Of a DNA stretch of 64,000 nt, positions 31,447 to 40,300 are shown in pieces. Source of the stretch: Lactobacillus sp. (GTDB taxonomy: Bacteria; Bacillota; Bacilli; Lactobacillales; Lactobacillaceae); contig JAKDPD010000005.1 in NCBI GenBank assembly GCA_030455605.1, positions 1 to 64,000 of the forward strand, in the 5' to 3' direction. Below the pieces are notes generated by a model. The model saw only the letters and a list, made by a program, of their open reading frames with translations, did no database searches and was not told where the DNA came from. The position numbers and the translations under genes are program-made. Every line of letters starts with the position of its first letter. Within the stretch, counting starts at the first letter, position 1.

Positions 31447-33231
31447 CTATGATTTAATTTGTGCTAGCGCATTTTTAACAGCGTTACGATACCCTTTACT
31501 AGTTGCCGAAGCCCCCGAAATAATATCAACATCATAACTATTTTCCCGAATCATGGCTTCTCGCAACTGCGGAATGGCTTGTCCACCAATACTTGGTGTT
31601 TCAGCTGCTTGCAAAGTTTCAATATTGGTGATGTGTTGATCATCAACTGTAACTCGAACCGCAATTGGCAAATCTCCCATGCCTTGATTAGCAATACCGA
31701 TATACTGATTAGAAGCAGTTTTAAAAGTTGGTGTATCCTTGGTCGCATCGCTATGTAATTCTTCACTCGTTCGGGAGGGAGCAGTAATTGCATCTAACGC
31801 TATGGTCGCATTCTTCTTAGGTTTAGCGGCATTTAAGCCAGCTAGCCGACCCGAAACGAGTAAATCGGCAACGGAACTACCACCGATGTATTTCGTCGCA
31901 AACGGATCACCAAGTTCGCCCGCTTCGTAAAGGTGTGGAATAACATTACCCTCTAAATCTAAGACCTCACACTGACCATTGCGGCGAGCACCTCCGTGGG
32001 TGTGTAAAATATTGTGACGAATGGGAATGGCATAATAGGGTCCGTCAGCGAATTCACGCATCGTCGCTGTGGGGCGATCAGCGATATAATCTCGACCTCG
32101 AATCACGAAAAAGTTAAAGTCATCAACGGCTTGAATTAATCGTGGCGCTTTAATTTTTTCAGCAAGTGCGCTCAAGGTAGGCGCTTGAATGGCATGAGCT
32201 ATAACTTGTTTTATCTGGTCCTTTTTTGGTGACGTATCACGTTGGAGCTGGTCATATTCGGCTTGATCCATTACAATATGCGGATGATTTTGATTTGGTA
32301 ACATGACATAATCACCATGATTATATTGGTAGCCATGTCGATCCTCACATTGTTCATTAAGATAGCGGGTACCATCGTCACCGGCAATAAATACGCTACC
32401 AGTAAATAAAGATTTCCACTGAATCATGTAGGCAAATTGTTCGTGCGCGTGACCTTCATGCAGTGAAAATGCATGAGAATCAAAATTGGACATGTGCCAA
32501 AGTCTGGCACCAGCTTCTATGGCCAAATCAATCCCTTTCCCTTGGTTGTACAGCGTACCAATCGGTGCAAGTGAACCACGTCCAAGGTAAGTTTGGATCA
32601 TTTCAGGATTGTTTTCATAACCTCCCAAACTCATGATGACACCGTTCTTGGCAGCAATATTTCTCAATTTCCCCTTGTGTTGAATCTGAACGCCCAAAAT
32701 TGTATTAGTAACGGAATCTTGAATTAAATGTTGCGCCGGTGAGTTGTACCAAACATCGATTTTATCTAATTGATCATAAACGCCTTGACGTAATAGTTTC
32801 CAGAAACTACCATCATACAGAGTAGTCATACTTTGGTGAATCATGCCGTTGGCGTTATTGAATTCGTAATATTCACTCCGCTTGTGCATACCGGAAGGGT
32901 GGGTTTCCAATCCAAAGTCCTTTTTCGCATATTGGGGCAACTGCGTGATTTCATGAATGAAACTATTAAGTGTATCCTCATCGTGGTCAAAAGGAGAAAA
33001 GCTTTGTAGGTAATAATCCTTAGCTTTATCGAAATCGACAGCAGTGGCAAAGGCTCCAGCGGCAAAACGTGTATTGCCGCCTTCACTGCCTTCAGGCGCG
33101 GCATCAATCAGTAAAATGCGGTTGTCCCGCTTAGCGGCGTAACGTGCGGCAGTGGCTCCTGCACCACCGAAACCAATCACGATGACATCGTACTTGGCAT
33201 CCCAAACTAGTGTATTTGAATAATTCATCAT
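31447..33231 (-). CDS. FAD-dependent fumarate-reductase-superfamily flavoprotein with C-terminal FMN_bind domain
   Basis: DVIVIGFGGAGATAA Rossmann; HTHGGARRNGQCEV; C-terminal DIISGASATSKGYRNAV flavinylation-like motif. Confidence 0.88.
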   Translation of the reverse strand: MMNYSNTLVWDAKYDVIVIGFGGAGATAARYAAKRDNRILLIDAAPEGSEGGNTRFAAGAFATAVDFDKAKDYYLQSFSPFDHDEDTLNSFIHEITQLPQYAKKDFGLETHPSGMHKRSEYYEFNNANGMIHQSMTTLYDGSFWKLLRQGVYDQLDKIDVWYNSPAQHLIQDSVTNTILGVQIQHKGKLRNIAAKNGVIMSLGGYENNPEMIQTYLGRGSLAPIGTLYNQGKGIDLAIEAGARLWHMSNFDSHAFSLHEGHAHEQFAYMIQWKSLFTGSVFIAGDDGTRYLNEQCEDRHGYQYNHGDYVMLPNQNHPHIVMDQAEYDQLQRDTSPKKDQIKQVIAHAIQAPTLSALAEKIKAPRLIQAVDDFNFFVIRGRDYIADRPTATMREFADGPYYAIPIRHNILHTHGGARRNGQCEVLDLEGNVIPHLYEAGELGDPFATKYIGGSSVADLLVSGRLAGLNAAKPKKNATIALDAITAPSRTSEELHSDATKDTPTFKTASNQYIGIANQGMGDLPIAVRVTVDDQHITNIETLQAAETPSIGGQAIPQLREAMIRENSYDVDIISGASATSKGYRNAVKNALAQIKS

Positions 33232-33422
33232 TAAGACTCCTTTTAGTGAACTTCTTAATTTGTAATATAAGCTTTTGAAAAATTGGATTCAATTTTATTT
33301 ATCATGTGAATGGTGGATTGTTATCCTTCTCATATTGCTGATATAACAAGGATCATTACATTTATGAAGCTAGAAGCTTATAATCTAATAAAATGGACTT
33401 ATTTAAAAAAATTATAAGTTAA

Positions 33423-34337
33423 TTGAGGGTGGAAAAATTGAATGAACGTGATTTAACCTATTTTTGTAAATTAATTGAGTTAGGTTCCTATACCAAAACG
33501 GCCAACTTTTTTGAAGTTACGCAACCAACAATTTCAGCCGCGGTCAAACGGTTATCACAACAATATAATGATCCGCTGATTATTCAAAAAAATCGAAAAA
33601 GTCAGTTGTTTCTGACCACAGCTGGTATGATTCTGTATGACAAAGGGCTCAAACTAATCAACGACTTAAAAAGTCTTAACTATGACGTTGGTCACGCTAA
33701 TGATAAAAAAATCCGTATCGCCTTTTCGGGAATTGCAGGAGGATTTTATATGCCGGACATCGTCCTAGCCTTTTATCAAGCCGGTATCGCATCAATGCTT
33801 GACCCAACATTTATTCGCTCATCTTCGGCTTTAAAAGATTTATCTGCTGGTAAGGTGGACGTGGCAATTTATTCGTGGAACGTCCCCTTCAATGACCCCA
33901 AGTACTATTTGCGGACGCTCGAAGTAACGGATTTTGTCATTATTTGTCGAGCGGATACACCACTCGCAAAAATGGATAATATTACGGTGGATCAATTACG
34001 CCATCTTGACTTTATTGCTCGTGATCGCGAATACCTTACAACGGAAGCCTTGCTAGAAACCTGTCATAAAGAAGATTTTTCTCCCAATATCATTTATAAA
34101 GCTAATACGTTAGAACTGATGATTAACTTAGTTCAACGTGGTATGGGAGTAGCTTTGATTCTTGAGAACCGTATCAGGGACATCGCTGGAATCGCTATTA
34201 TTCATATCCGTCCCTCACAACGGATGTACTCTTATTCACAAATTGCGATGCGTAAAAGTTTCATTCCGAATAAATACCAACGTAAGGGGATTGAAATTTT
34301 ACGTAACTTTAAAGCTGGTCAATCTTGGTATGAATAA
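33423..34337 (+). CDS. LysR-family transcriptional regulator, divergent from the flavoprotein operon
   Basis: LTYFCKLIELGSYTKTANFFEVTQPTISAAVKRL HTH; non-ATG start likely. Confidence 0.88.
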   Translation: MRVEKLNERDLTYFCKLIELGSYTKTANFFEVTQPTISAAVKRLSQQYNDPLIIQKNRKSQLFLTTAGMILYDKGLKLINDLKSLNYDVGHANDKKIRIAFSGIAGGFYMPDIVLAFYQAGIASMLDPTFIRSSSALKDLSAGKVDVAIYSWNVPFNDPKYYLRTLEVTDFVIICRADTPLAKMDNITVDQLRHLDFIARDREYLTTEALLETCHKEDFSPNIIYKANTLELMINLVQRGMGVALILENRIRDIAGIAIIHIRPSQRMYSYSQIAMRKSFIPNKYQRKGIEILRNFKAGQSWYE

Positions 34338-34599
34338 GAAATACGCAACGTATTGCGATATTATAATTACACACAAAATAGGCCTCTCAAATTTGATTTT
34401 GAGAGGCTTATTTTTATTGATGTTCTTGCAAATTATGATTAATTATTTTGCGTGTTGAAGGTAAAACAATCATATCCACCCTGCCACCTTTCAAGCCATA
34501 CTTGGCAACAACTTCTAAGATCAACACTAACGAGATGACCACTGTACTGATTCTTAAAACCTTCTTGAAATTCAAATACCCCCGTTGAACTTTTCAGAC

Positions 34600-34632
34600 A
34601 AAAAATGGATAAGTTAGAAACTAACTTATCCA
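34600..34632 (-). terminator. Rho-independent terminator (12-bp perfect stem) for the 34667-35275 gene
   Basis: tggataagttag-aaa-ctaacttatcca, followed on the minus strand by a T tract. Confidence 0.85.
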
Positions 34633-34666
34633 TCGCAACCCTCAAATCGAATTGAACGGCTCAATA

Positions 34667-35275
34667 TCAATTAACACGGGACACTTTAACTTTTCTGTGG
34701 ATAAAGCTAATAACTGCCACCAGTGTTAACAAGACAAAGCTAACATAAAACAACACATTCTGACGAAAAACAGCCATGCTCGAAACATGACAAAAGATCA
34801 ACAAAATGGCAACTAGGTTGAGCCGATGAACTACCATGACCCGCCGATGTGGCAAAACACCAGCTAATTTACGGTTAAGCTGACGAATCCAAGCCACATG
34901 TGCTTTAAGATCACCATTTAAGAATAGCATTGAGAAAAGACCAATGACCACGAGCAAAACAAGCCCGAAAAACCCAACCATCGTTGTAAAATTCACTTCT
35001 TGTGTCAACTTGAAGCTCTTATGTAAAATTGCCAAAACGACAGTGCCAATCCCCATCGCCATATGTCCACGATAAATGACTGTCATGCCAAGCCAACGAG
35101 AAACCCAATTAGGTCTGCTAGCAAGAAAAAGGGCATTTAACATAAAACTATACGCTAAAATCCCTAAAACTACGGGCATTACTTGATAAGCACTCGCCTG
35201 AATTGAAGGGTAAACCGCAACGATTAAAAAAAGCGCTGGGACGAGACTTAAGAGTGATAAACCAAATTTTTTCAT
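34667..35275 (-). CDS. Ferric-reductase-like/heme-b-type membrane protein
   Basis: Six predicted TMs with GHMAMGIGTVVLAILHKSF and HRLNLVAILLIFCHVSSM His pairs. Confidence 0.65.
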   Translation of the reverse strand: MKKFGLSLLSLVPALFLIVAVYPSIQASAYQVMPVVLGILAYSFMLNALFLASRPNWVSRWLGMTVIYRGHMAMGIGTVVLAILHKSFKLTQEVNFTTMVGFFGLVLLVVIGLFSMLFLNGDLKAHVAWIRQLNRKLAGVLPHRRVMVVHRLNLVAILLIFCHVSSMAVFRQNVLFYVSFVLLTLVAVISFIHRKVKVSRVN

Positions 35276-35442
35276 ATTGCAACCTGTGCCTTTCGCTTAA
35301 TAGTGACTAGCTTGCTAAAGTCAGCGCTAATTAGGAATAGTGTAACGTGAGTGAATCAGAATCAAAAGTCTAAAAAAGCCCAATTTATCCAAAAAGCCAG
35401 AAGCTTTATTGCGAAAATGTCCCTAAAAAACTTCATATTGCT

Positions 35443-35548
35443 ACGGTTGCCCATTGACAATGGCTAAACCATCATCCAATCCCATGGTTACAGTATCTGT
35501 GTAAAAAACACAGTGTGGTGAAATCAAGACGTTAGACATTGCCTGTAG
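35443..35548 (-). pseudogene. 3' remnant of a D-2-hydroxyacid (lactate) dehydrogenase
   Basis: Minus strand reads LQAMSNVLISPHCVFYTDTVTMGLDDGLAIVNGQP-stop, resembling the C-terminal NVLITPHIAFYTDTAV.NM segment of D-LDH/D-HicDH. Confidence 0.65.
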
Positions 35549-35820
35549 GAATAAGCAGACATACACGCACTAGTGACGGTTACTTTATCAACAAATTGTC
35601 ACAGATAGCGATTTAAAGTCTGACTCAAAACGGATATGTTGACGATAACTTGGGCGTTATGAATAATCGCCAGTAATCTACGACGATTACAGATAATCGC
35701 CGAATTAGTTATCAATTCGGCTAAGTATGGGGCCTTTATTAATCTGAAGCTATGCTATAATATTGTTTATTATCCTTGTCCATGACTAAGTTCGTTTTAA
35801 TGACTATCCAGGAGGTACCC

Positions 35821-36312
35821 ATGACCCTAGAACCCGATGATATCCGTTTCCATTTAACTTCTTCTCAGTAATTTGATGTTCGAGCCTCAATGCTTTTATT
35901 ACACCATAATCAATTGCTGGTTTATCGTGGTTGCGATTATCGAAAGACAACTTTTATCGTACCAGGTGGGGCCATCAAGTTTAATGAAACAGGGCAAGAA
36001 GCTGCGGTGCGCGAGACGCTGGAAGAAGTCGGCATTCGCATTGCAAATCCGGAATTCGCTGGTTTTATCGAAGCCTTCTGGACCAATGATCATAAGTCCT
36101 TTCATCAAATCACGATGGTTTTCAGGCACGAGGTCACCCTTGCTGAAAGTAAGCAATTAATAGACCTTCATGAAGAAAACTTAGATTTACCAGCTGACAC
36201 CAAGCTGATTTGGCGTCCTATTACGCAACTTGAAGACCAGATTCAACCCCGCCATCTGCTCAGCTTGACTAAATTGGGTAGTAGCCCCAAACATGAAATT
36301 GATCGCCGCTAA
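35821..36312 (+). pseudogene. Nudix hydrolase with in-frame TAA near the N-terminus
   Basis: AGGAGGT RBS and MTLEPDDIRFHLTSSQ-TAA-FDVRASMLLLHHNQLLVY...GGAIKFNETGQEAAVRETLEEVGI in one frame; TAA at 35869-35871. Confidence 0.8.
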
Positions 36313-36366
36313 GCAGACACACTTTCCAAATGTCACCCTATCGTATCTATTTGAAATGCTTTTTTA

Positions 36367-36828
36367 ATGTTACCCATTCCAATCAATGCGACCATCAGTC
36401 TTATTCCGTATACCCAAACCGATGAAGCAGCTTTTTCATGGTATCAAAATTTGAGAATACAATGGCTAGTGAGCCGCTTAAAACGTCCGTATACGCGACA
36501 AGAAGTCAATGAAATGTATCACTATCAAAATTGTCATGGCGCACTTTATTATATTAGTGATAACGGTGTTTTGGCCGGAGACGTCTGGCTAGGTCGCGAA
36601 GACTTTTCCATTGTCATTGCCCCCGACCATCAACAAAAGGGCATCGGCACCACCGTTGTGACCTATTTCTTGAAGCGGCTTGAACAAGCAGGAGCAAAGG
36701 AGATGCGCGTGGCCGAAGTTTATAATTATAATGCAGGTTCTAATAGACTCTTTCAATCTTTAGGTTTCAAGCGTGTCAAACAAGCGACGCATAATACTTA
36801 CTATTATCCATTTTATTCACCTAAATGA
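36367..36828 (+). CDS. GNAT-family N-acetyltransferase
   Basis: IAPDHQQKGIGTTVVTYFLKRLEQAGAKEMRVAEVYNYNAGSNRLFQSLGFKR. Confidence 0.8.
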   Translation: MLPIPINATISLIPYTQTDEAAFSWYQNLRIQWLVSRLKRPYTRQEVNEMYHYQNCHGALYYISDNGVLAGDVWLGREDFSIVIAPDHQQKGIGTTVVTYFLKRLEQAGAKEMRVAEVYNYNAGSNRLFQSLGFKRVKQATHNTYYYPFYSPK

Positions 36829-36858
36829 GTATTACCCAAAAGCAAGAAATGATAATGG

Positions 36859-36932
36859 CGATAACTAATTACGGCTTAACAAAAAAGGACCACTAGGAAA
36901 ATACCTAGTGATCTTTTTATTTTTTTGATTCA
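36859..36932 (+). repeat. Copy 2 of ~73-bp direct repeat containing a rho-independent terminator
   Basis: cgataactaattacggcttaacaaaaaaggaccactaggaaaatacctagtgatcttttt... Confidence 0.9.
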
Positions 36933-36991
36933 CCGAAAGTGGCTACGAAAGATTGACCAAGTCATTCCCATAAAGGCTTAAGAGGAGTCAC

Positions 36992-37595
36992 TTACTGGGT
37001 CAACTGTCCGTTCTCAAGCCGGTAAGTTTGCGTGAAAGGAATCTCTTCAAGCTGATCATGAGAAGCAATAATAATAGCTTTCTGAGTAGCGGCTAGCTGT
37101 TTTATATAATTTAATTAGCGAAGACCTTTAACGACGCCTTATCGAGCCCTCGAGTAGGTTCATCCAACAAGATTAAATCCTGATGCCCCATAAATGCTTG
37201 AATAATACCCACTTTCTGCCGCATCCCCAGTGAATATTTTTTAATTCTAGTCCGGTCGTTATAATCCAAATCAAAATCTGAAAACAGTTGCTTAAAATAA
37301 GCCCGATCAAGATGATGACGTAACTTAGCCAGATACTCAATATTATCTCGGGCACTTTGATATTCAAAAAACTGTGGATTTTCAATCAAGGCCCCAACAT
37401 ATGTTTCAGGGTTCAAAATGACTTTACCCTGGCTGAAAGGCACCGCACCGATGATAACTTTCAAAAGCGTAGATTTACCAGAGCCATTGGCGCCAACTAA
37501 ATGAATGATTTCGCCAGAATTGACCTGCAATGACAAATTATCAAGTACACGCTTTTTACCAAAATGACAATTTAAATGTTCAATCTTTAATTTCA
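36992..37595 (-). pseudogene. ABC transporter ATP-binding protein disrupted by a 5-bp tandem duplication
   Basis: MKLKIEHLNCHFGKKRV, VGANGSGKST, LILLDEPTRGLDKASLKVFAN then stop; removing one TAATT at 37107-37116 restores YIKQLAATQKAIIIASHDQLEEIPFTQTYRLENGQLTQ-stop. Confidence 0.85.
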
Positions 37596-37606
37596 TTTTT
37601 CTCCTC

Positions 37607-37726
37607 ATGGGTGGCTTAAAAAGTAACGGTACAACAAACTTAGTCATCTGGCTGCTTTTATTCGGCTTCTGTTATCGGCTACTCTTAGCGCGGGGATCAC
37701 AGCAATATGAAGGAGTTGGTGCCTGA
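37607..37726 (+). pseudogene. C-terminal remnant of an ABC-2-type permease
   Basis: Plus strand reads MGGLKSNGTTNLVIWLLLFGFCYRLLLARGSQQYEGVGA-stop, TGATG overlap with the next permease. Confidence 0.65.
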
Positions 37727-38499
37727 TGAAGTGGCGCATTTGGAAGTCCATTTGGACACAAAGTTTAGAATCATTTTCAATTTATAAGACCGCCAGTTTT
37801 CTGACGTTACTCTTGGCGGCGGTCTTCTTCTTTATCGAAATCTTAGCCGGTTATGTTTATTTCAGTCCGGCGACCCAAATCGGTGGCTGGCACCGCAATG
37901 ATTACCTCTTGCTGATTACCACGACCTCAATCATTACCTATATCTATAATATCTTCTTTATCAATGGACATGAGGAGCTGAGTGAGAAGATTCTGGAAGG
38001 GGAGCTGGATTATCTATTTGTCCGGCCAACCTCGTCATATTGGCTGGCAATCACGAGCACGCTCGACATCCCGAGCATTATCAGCTTAGTCATTGCCATC
38101 TGTGCCCAGCTTTGGTTTATCCAGTCTTATGCTTTGAACTGGCTCACGCTGGGCTGGTACTTGCTAAACATTCTGATTGGCGTCTGCTTTCTCTTTGTGA
38201 CGAATCAAATTATGGTCTCCATCAGCTTTTGGTTTGACGGCTTTTCCGCACTTGGGGGTCTCATGGAAGATCTCCTTGATTTAGGAACGCGCCCGCGGCA
38301 GGTCTTTCCGCGCATCATTCAGCTGCTTTTTAGCTTCGTATTACCGATTTTGCTGATCACTAACCTGCCCACAGCCGTGCTCATGAACGGCTTTAAGCTA
38401 TTTGAAGTGCTCTACTTTGCGGTCTTTACGGGCGGCCTGTATCTCATTTCCCGCCTCGTTTGGTCACACGGACTGCGACACTACGCCTCAGCCAATTAA
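37726..38499 (+). CDS. ABC-2-type transporter permease (orphan)
   Basis: 6-TM protein, ILEGELDYLFVRPTSSYWLAI, FGFWF-like SISFWFDGFSAL, IFPxxIQ-like FPRIIQLLFSFVLPILLITNLP; overlaps truncated partner. Confidence 0.75.
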   Translation: MKWRIWKSIWTQSLESFSIYKTASFLTLLLAAVFFFIEILAGYVYFSPATQIGGWHRNDYLLLITTTSIITYIYNIFFINGHEELSEKILEGELDYLFVRPTSSYWLAITSTLDIPSIISLVIAICAQLWFIQSYALNWLTLGWYLLNILIGVCFLFVTNQIMVSISFWFDGFSALGGLMEDLLDLGTRPRQVFPRIIQLLFSFVLPILLITNLPTAVLMNGFKLFEVLYFAVFTGGLYLISRLVWSHGLRHYASAN

Positions 38500-38524
38500 A
38501 CCACCTGTCCGTTAAAAACGGTTC

Positions 38525-39043
38525 CTAATCACGCTGCAAGTGTGATAGGAATCGCTTTTTTGCTTTGCTGGTTTTAAGCACCAGTAGCTGGCAAGAAGCT
38601 CGTTTATTCGTAACCACTAACCGTTCAATCCCAGCATTATCATAGGCCCAAACAGTCTTTAAGAAGGCCCAATAGTCTTGGTCAAAGTGTTCTGAAAAGC
38701 CGGCTGGCATTTCTGGCCGCGACCGGCGGCTGCGTTTAAAACGCAACGAACGCTTAATGACGCGGTAAACCGCCTTACTTCTGCTGACTTTTAACCAGAT
38801 GATTAAATCGGCCTGGACTACCCGTTGCTTAAGTGAACCTTTATAATTGCCTTCAATAATCCAATCAGGCTGACGCATAAATTGTTGTTGCTGCGCTAGA
38901 AACCATTCCTGCGCTGCGTCTGAGTAGTCTGTCGTGTGCCATAACGTGTCGAGCTGTAACAAGGGTAGCTGCGTTTGGGCTTGCACTTTCCGAGCAAGGG
39001 TTGATTTCCCACTACCGGGATTCCCAATAATAATGATTTTCAT
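38525..39043 (-). CDS. P-loop NTPase (FlaR/topology-modulation-like)
   Basis: IIIIGNPGSGKSTLARKVQ; IIEGNYKGSL; LIWLKVSRSKAVYRVIKR. Confidence 0.85.
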   Translation of the reverse strand: MKIIIIGNPGSGKSTLARKVQAQTQLPLLQLDTLWHTTDYSDAAQEWFLAQQQQFMRQPDWIIEGNYKGSLKQRVVQADLIIWLKVSRSKAVYRVIKRSLRFKRSRRSRPEMPAGFSEHFDQDYWAFLKTVWAYDNAGIERLVVTNKRASCQLLVLKTSKAKKRFLSHLQRD

Positions 39044-39142
39044 GACATCACCTTTCTAAGATCAACTTAGTGCTTTAGCCGCATGGCACTAAAAAGCAAG
39101 CATCCATCGTCTGAACACTTGCTCTTTAAGCCATTTAACGAA

Positions 39143-40300
39143 CTATTTAGCTTGATAACGTGAAACCCCATCTAAATAAGTTTCGGCCAAGGTTAAATCA
39201 GGGTTTAGCACCAAGAAGTCGGCGGCCTTATCTGGTTTAATCGAACCGCATTGCGCCAGCCGATTAATGCTCTTAGCCGGCACATAGGACGCCATCATAA
39301 TCGCATCTTCCGCGCGCACAATTTCCCAGTCAACGAGGTGCTTCACCGCATCTTTCAATAATAAGACCGAACCGGCTAAATTATCACCCTGTTTCAGCCG
39401 CGCCATACCGTCTTTCACATAAACCGGTAGCTCACCTAGGATATAATCTCCATCTGGCATCATCCCTGCTTCCATACAGTCAGTAATCAGACAGATATGT
39501 TCGCAGCCTTTGGCCTGAATTAACGCCCGGATAGCTGATTGGGACACATGATGACCATCACAAATCAATTCATCCGTGACCAAGCGGGCGGCAAAAGCCG
39601 CATTGGTAATCGTGGGTTCATGGTGCGATAACGGTGGCATCCCATTATAAGTATGGGTAAACATCGTAGCACCAGCCTCAACGCCCGCCATGGCTTGATC
39701 ATAGCTCGCACTGGAGTGTCCTAATGAAACCACGACACCCATGTTAGCAACAGCCCGAATGAAGTCAGCTGAACCGGCGCGTTCTGGTGCCAGCGAAATT
39801 TTCCGTAATAAGCCATGACTCGCATCCAACCAGCGCTTAAATTGTGCTAAATCTGGATCAGTCATATATTTACGATTTTCAGCCCCTGCATGCTCCGGCG
39901 TAAAGAAGGGACCTTCAAAGTGAATCCCCTGAATTTTCGCCCCGGATTCACTACCTTGGTGGGCCGCAATCAGTTCACAGACCTGCGTTAAGGCTTCACG
40001 TTCAGCAGTAATGGTCGTTGGCAGCCAAGAAGTGACCCCAGCTTGTAATAGACCTTGAGAAATGCGGTCAATCCCGGTCCAATTCAGCTTCATCACATCC
40101 TCGGCTAACAAGCCATGAATATGCGTATCCACCAGTCCCGGTGCAATCCATTTTCCCGAATAATCGATAATCTTACCTGTTGGGCGGGCCTGCTCAGGCA
40201 AATAGCGACCAAAATGACCGTCGCTCGTTATCTCCAGAAAACCGCCCTGTTCGGTTTGATTCTCTAAGAAAAATTTATCGGCATGCAGATAATATGTCAT
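39143..40300 (-). CDS. nagA: N-acetylglucosamine-6-phosphate deacetylase
   Basis: APGLVDTHIHG; GIHFEGPFFTPEHAGAENRKY; SLGHSSASYDQAMAGVEAGATMFTHTYNGM; LITDCMEAGM. Confidence 0.93.
   Translation of the reverse strand: MTYYLHADKFFLENQTEQGGFLEITSDGHFGRYLPEQARPTGKIIDYSGKWIAPGLVDTHIHGLLAEDVMKLNWTGIDRISQGLLQAGVTSWLPTTITAEREALTQVCELIAAHQGSESGAKIQGIHFEGPFFTPEHAGAENRKYMTDPDLAQFKRWLDASHGLLRKISLAPERAGSADFIRAVANMGVVVSLGHSSASYDQAMAGVEAGATMFTHTYNGMPPLSHHEPTITNAAFAARLVTDELICDGHHVSQSAIRALIQAKGCEHICLITDCMEAGMMPDGDYILGELPVYVKDGMARLKQGDNLAGSVLLLKDAVKHLVDWEIVRAEDAIMMASYVPAKSINRLAQCGSIKPDKAADFLVLNPDLTLAETYLDGVSRYQAK

Noticed and set aside
34439-34645. 68-aa minus-strand ORF, considered as a transposase remnant
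   Set aside because: It overlaps the terminator of the next gene, has no transposase motif I can defend, and another frame (ISTVVISLVLILEVVAKYGLKGGRVDMIVLPS) looks equally protein-like. Probably debris, but the family is unassignable by eye.
35560-35810. Repeated gataatcgcc segments and a gccgaatt...aattcggc hairpin as a possible ncRNA or CRISPR-like array
   Set aside because: Only two or three imperfect short repeats with irregular spacing; better explained as degraded coding sequence on the minus strand.
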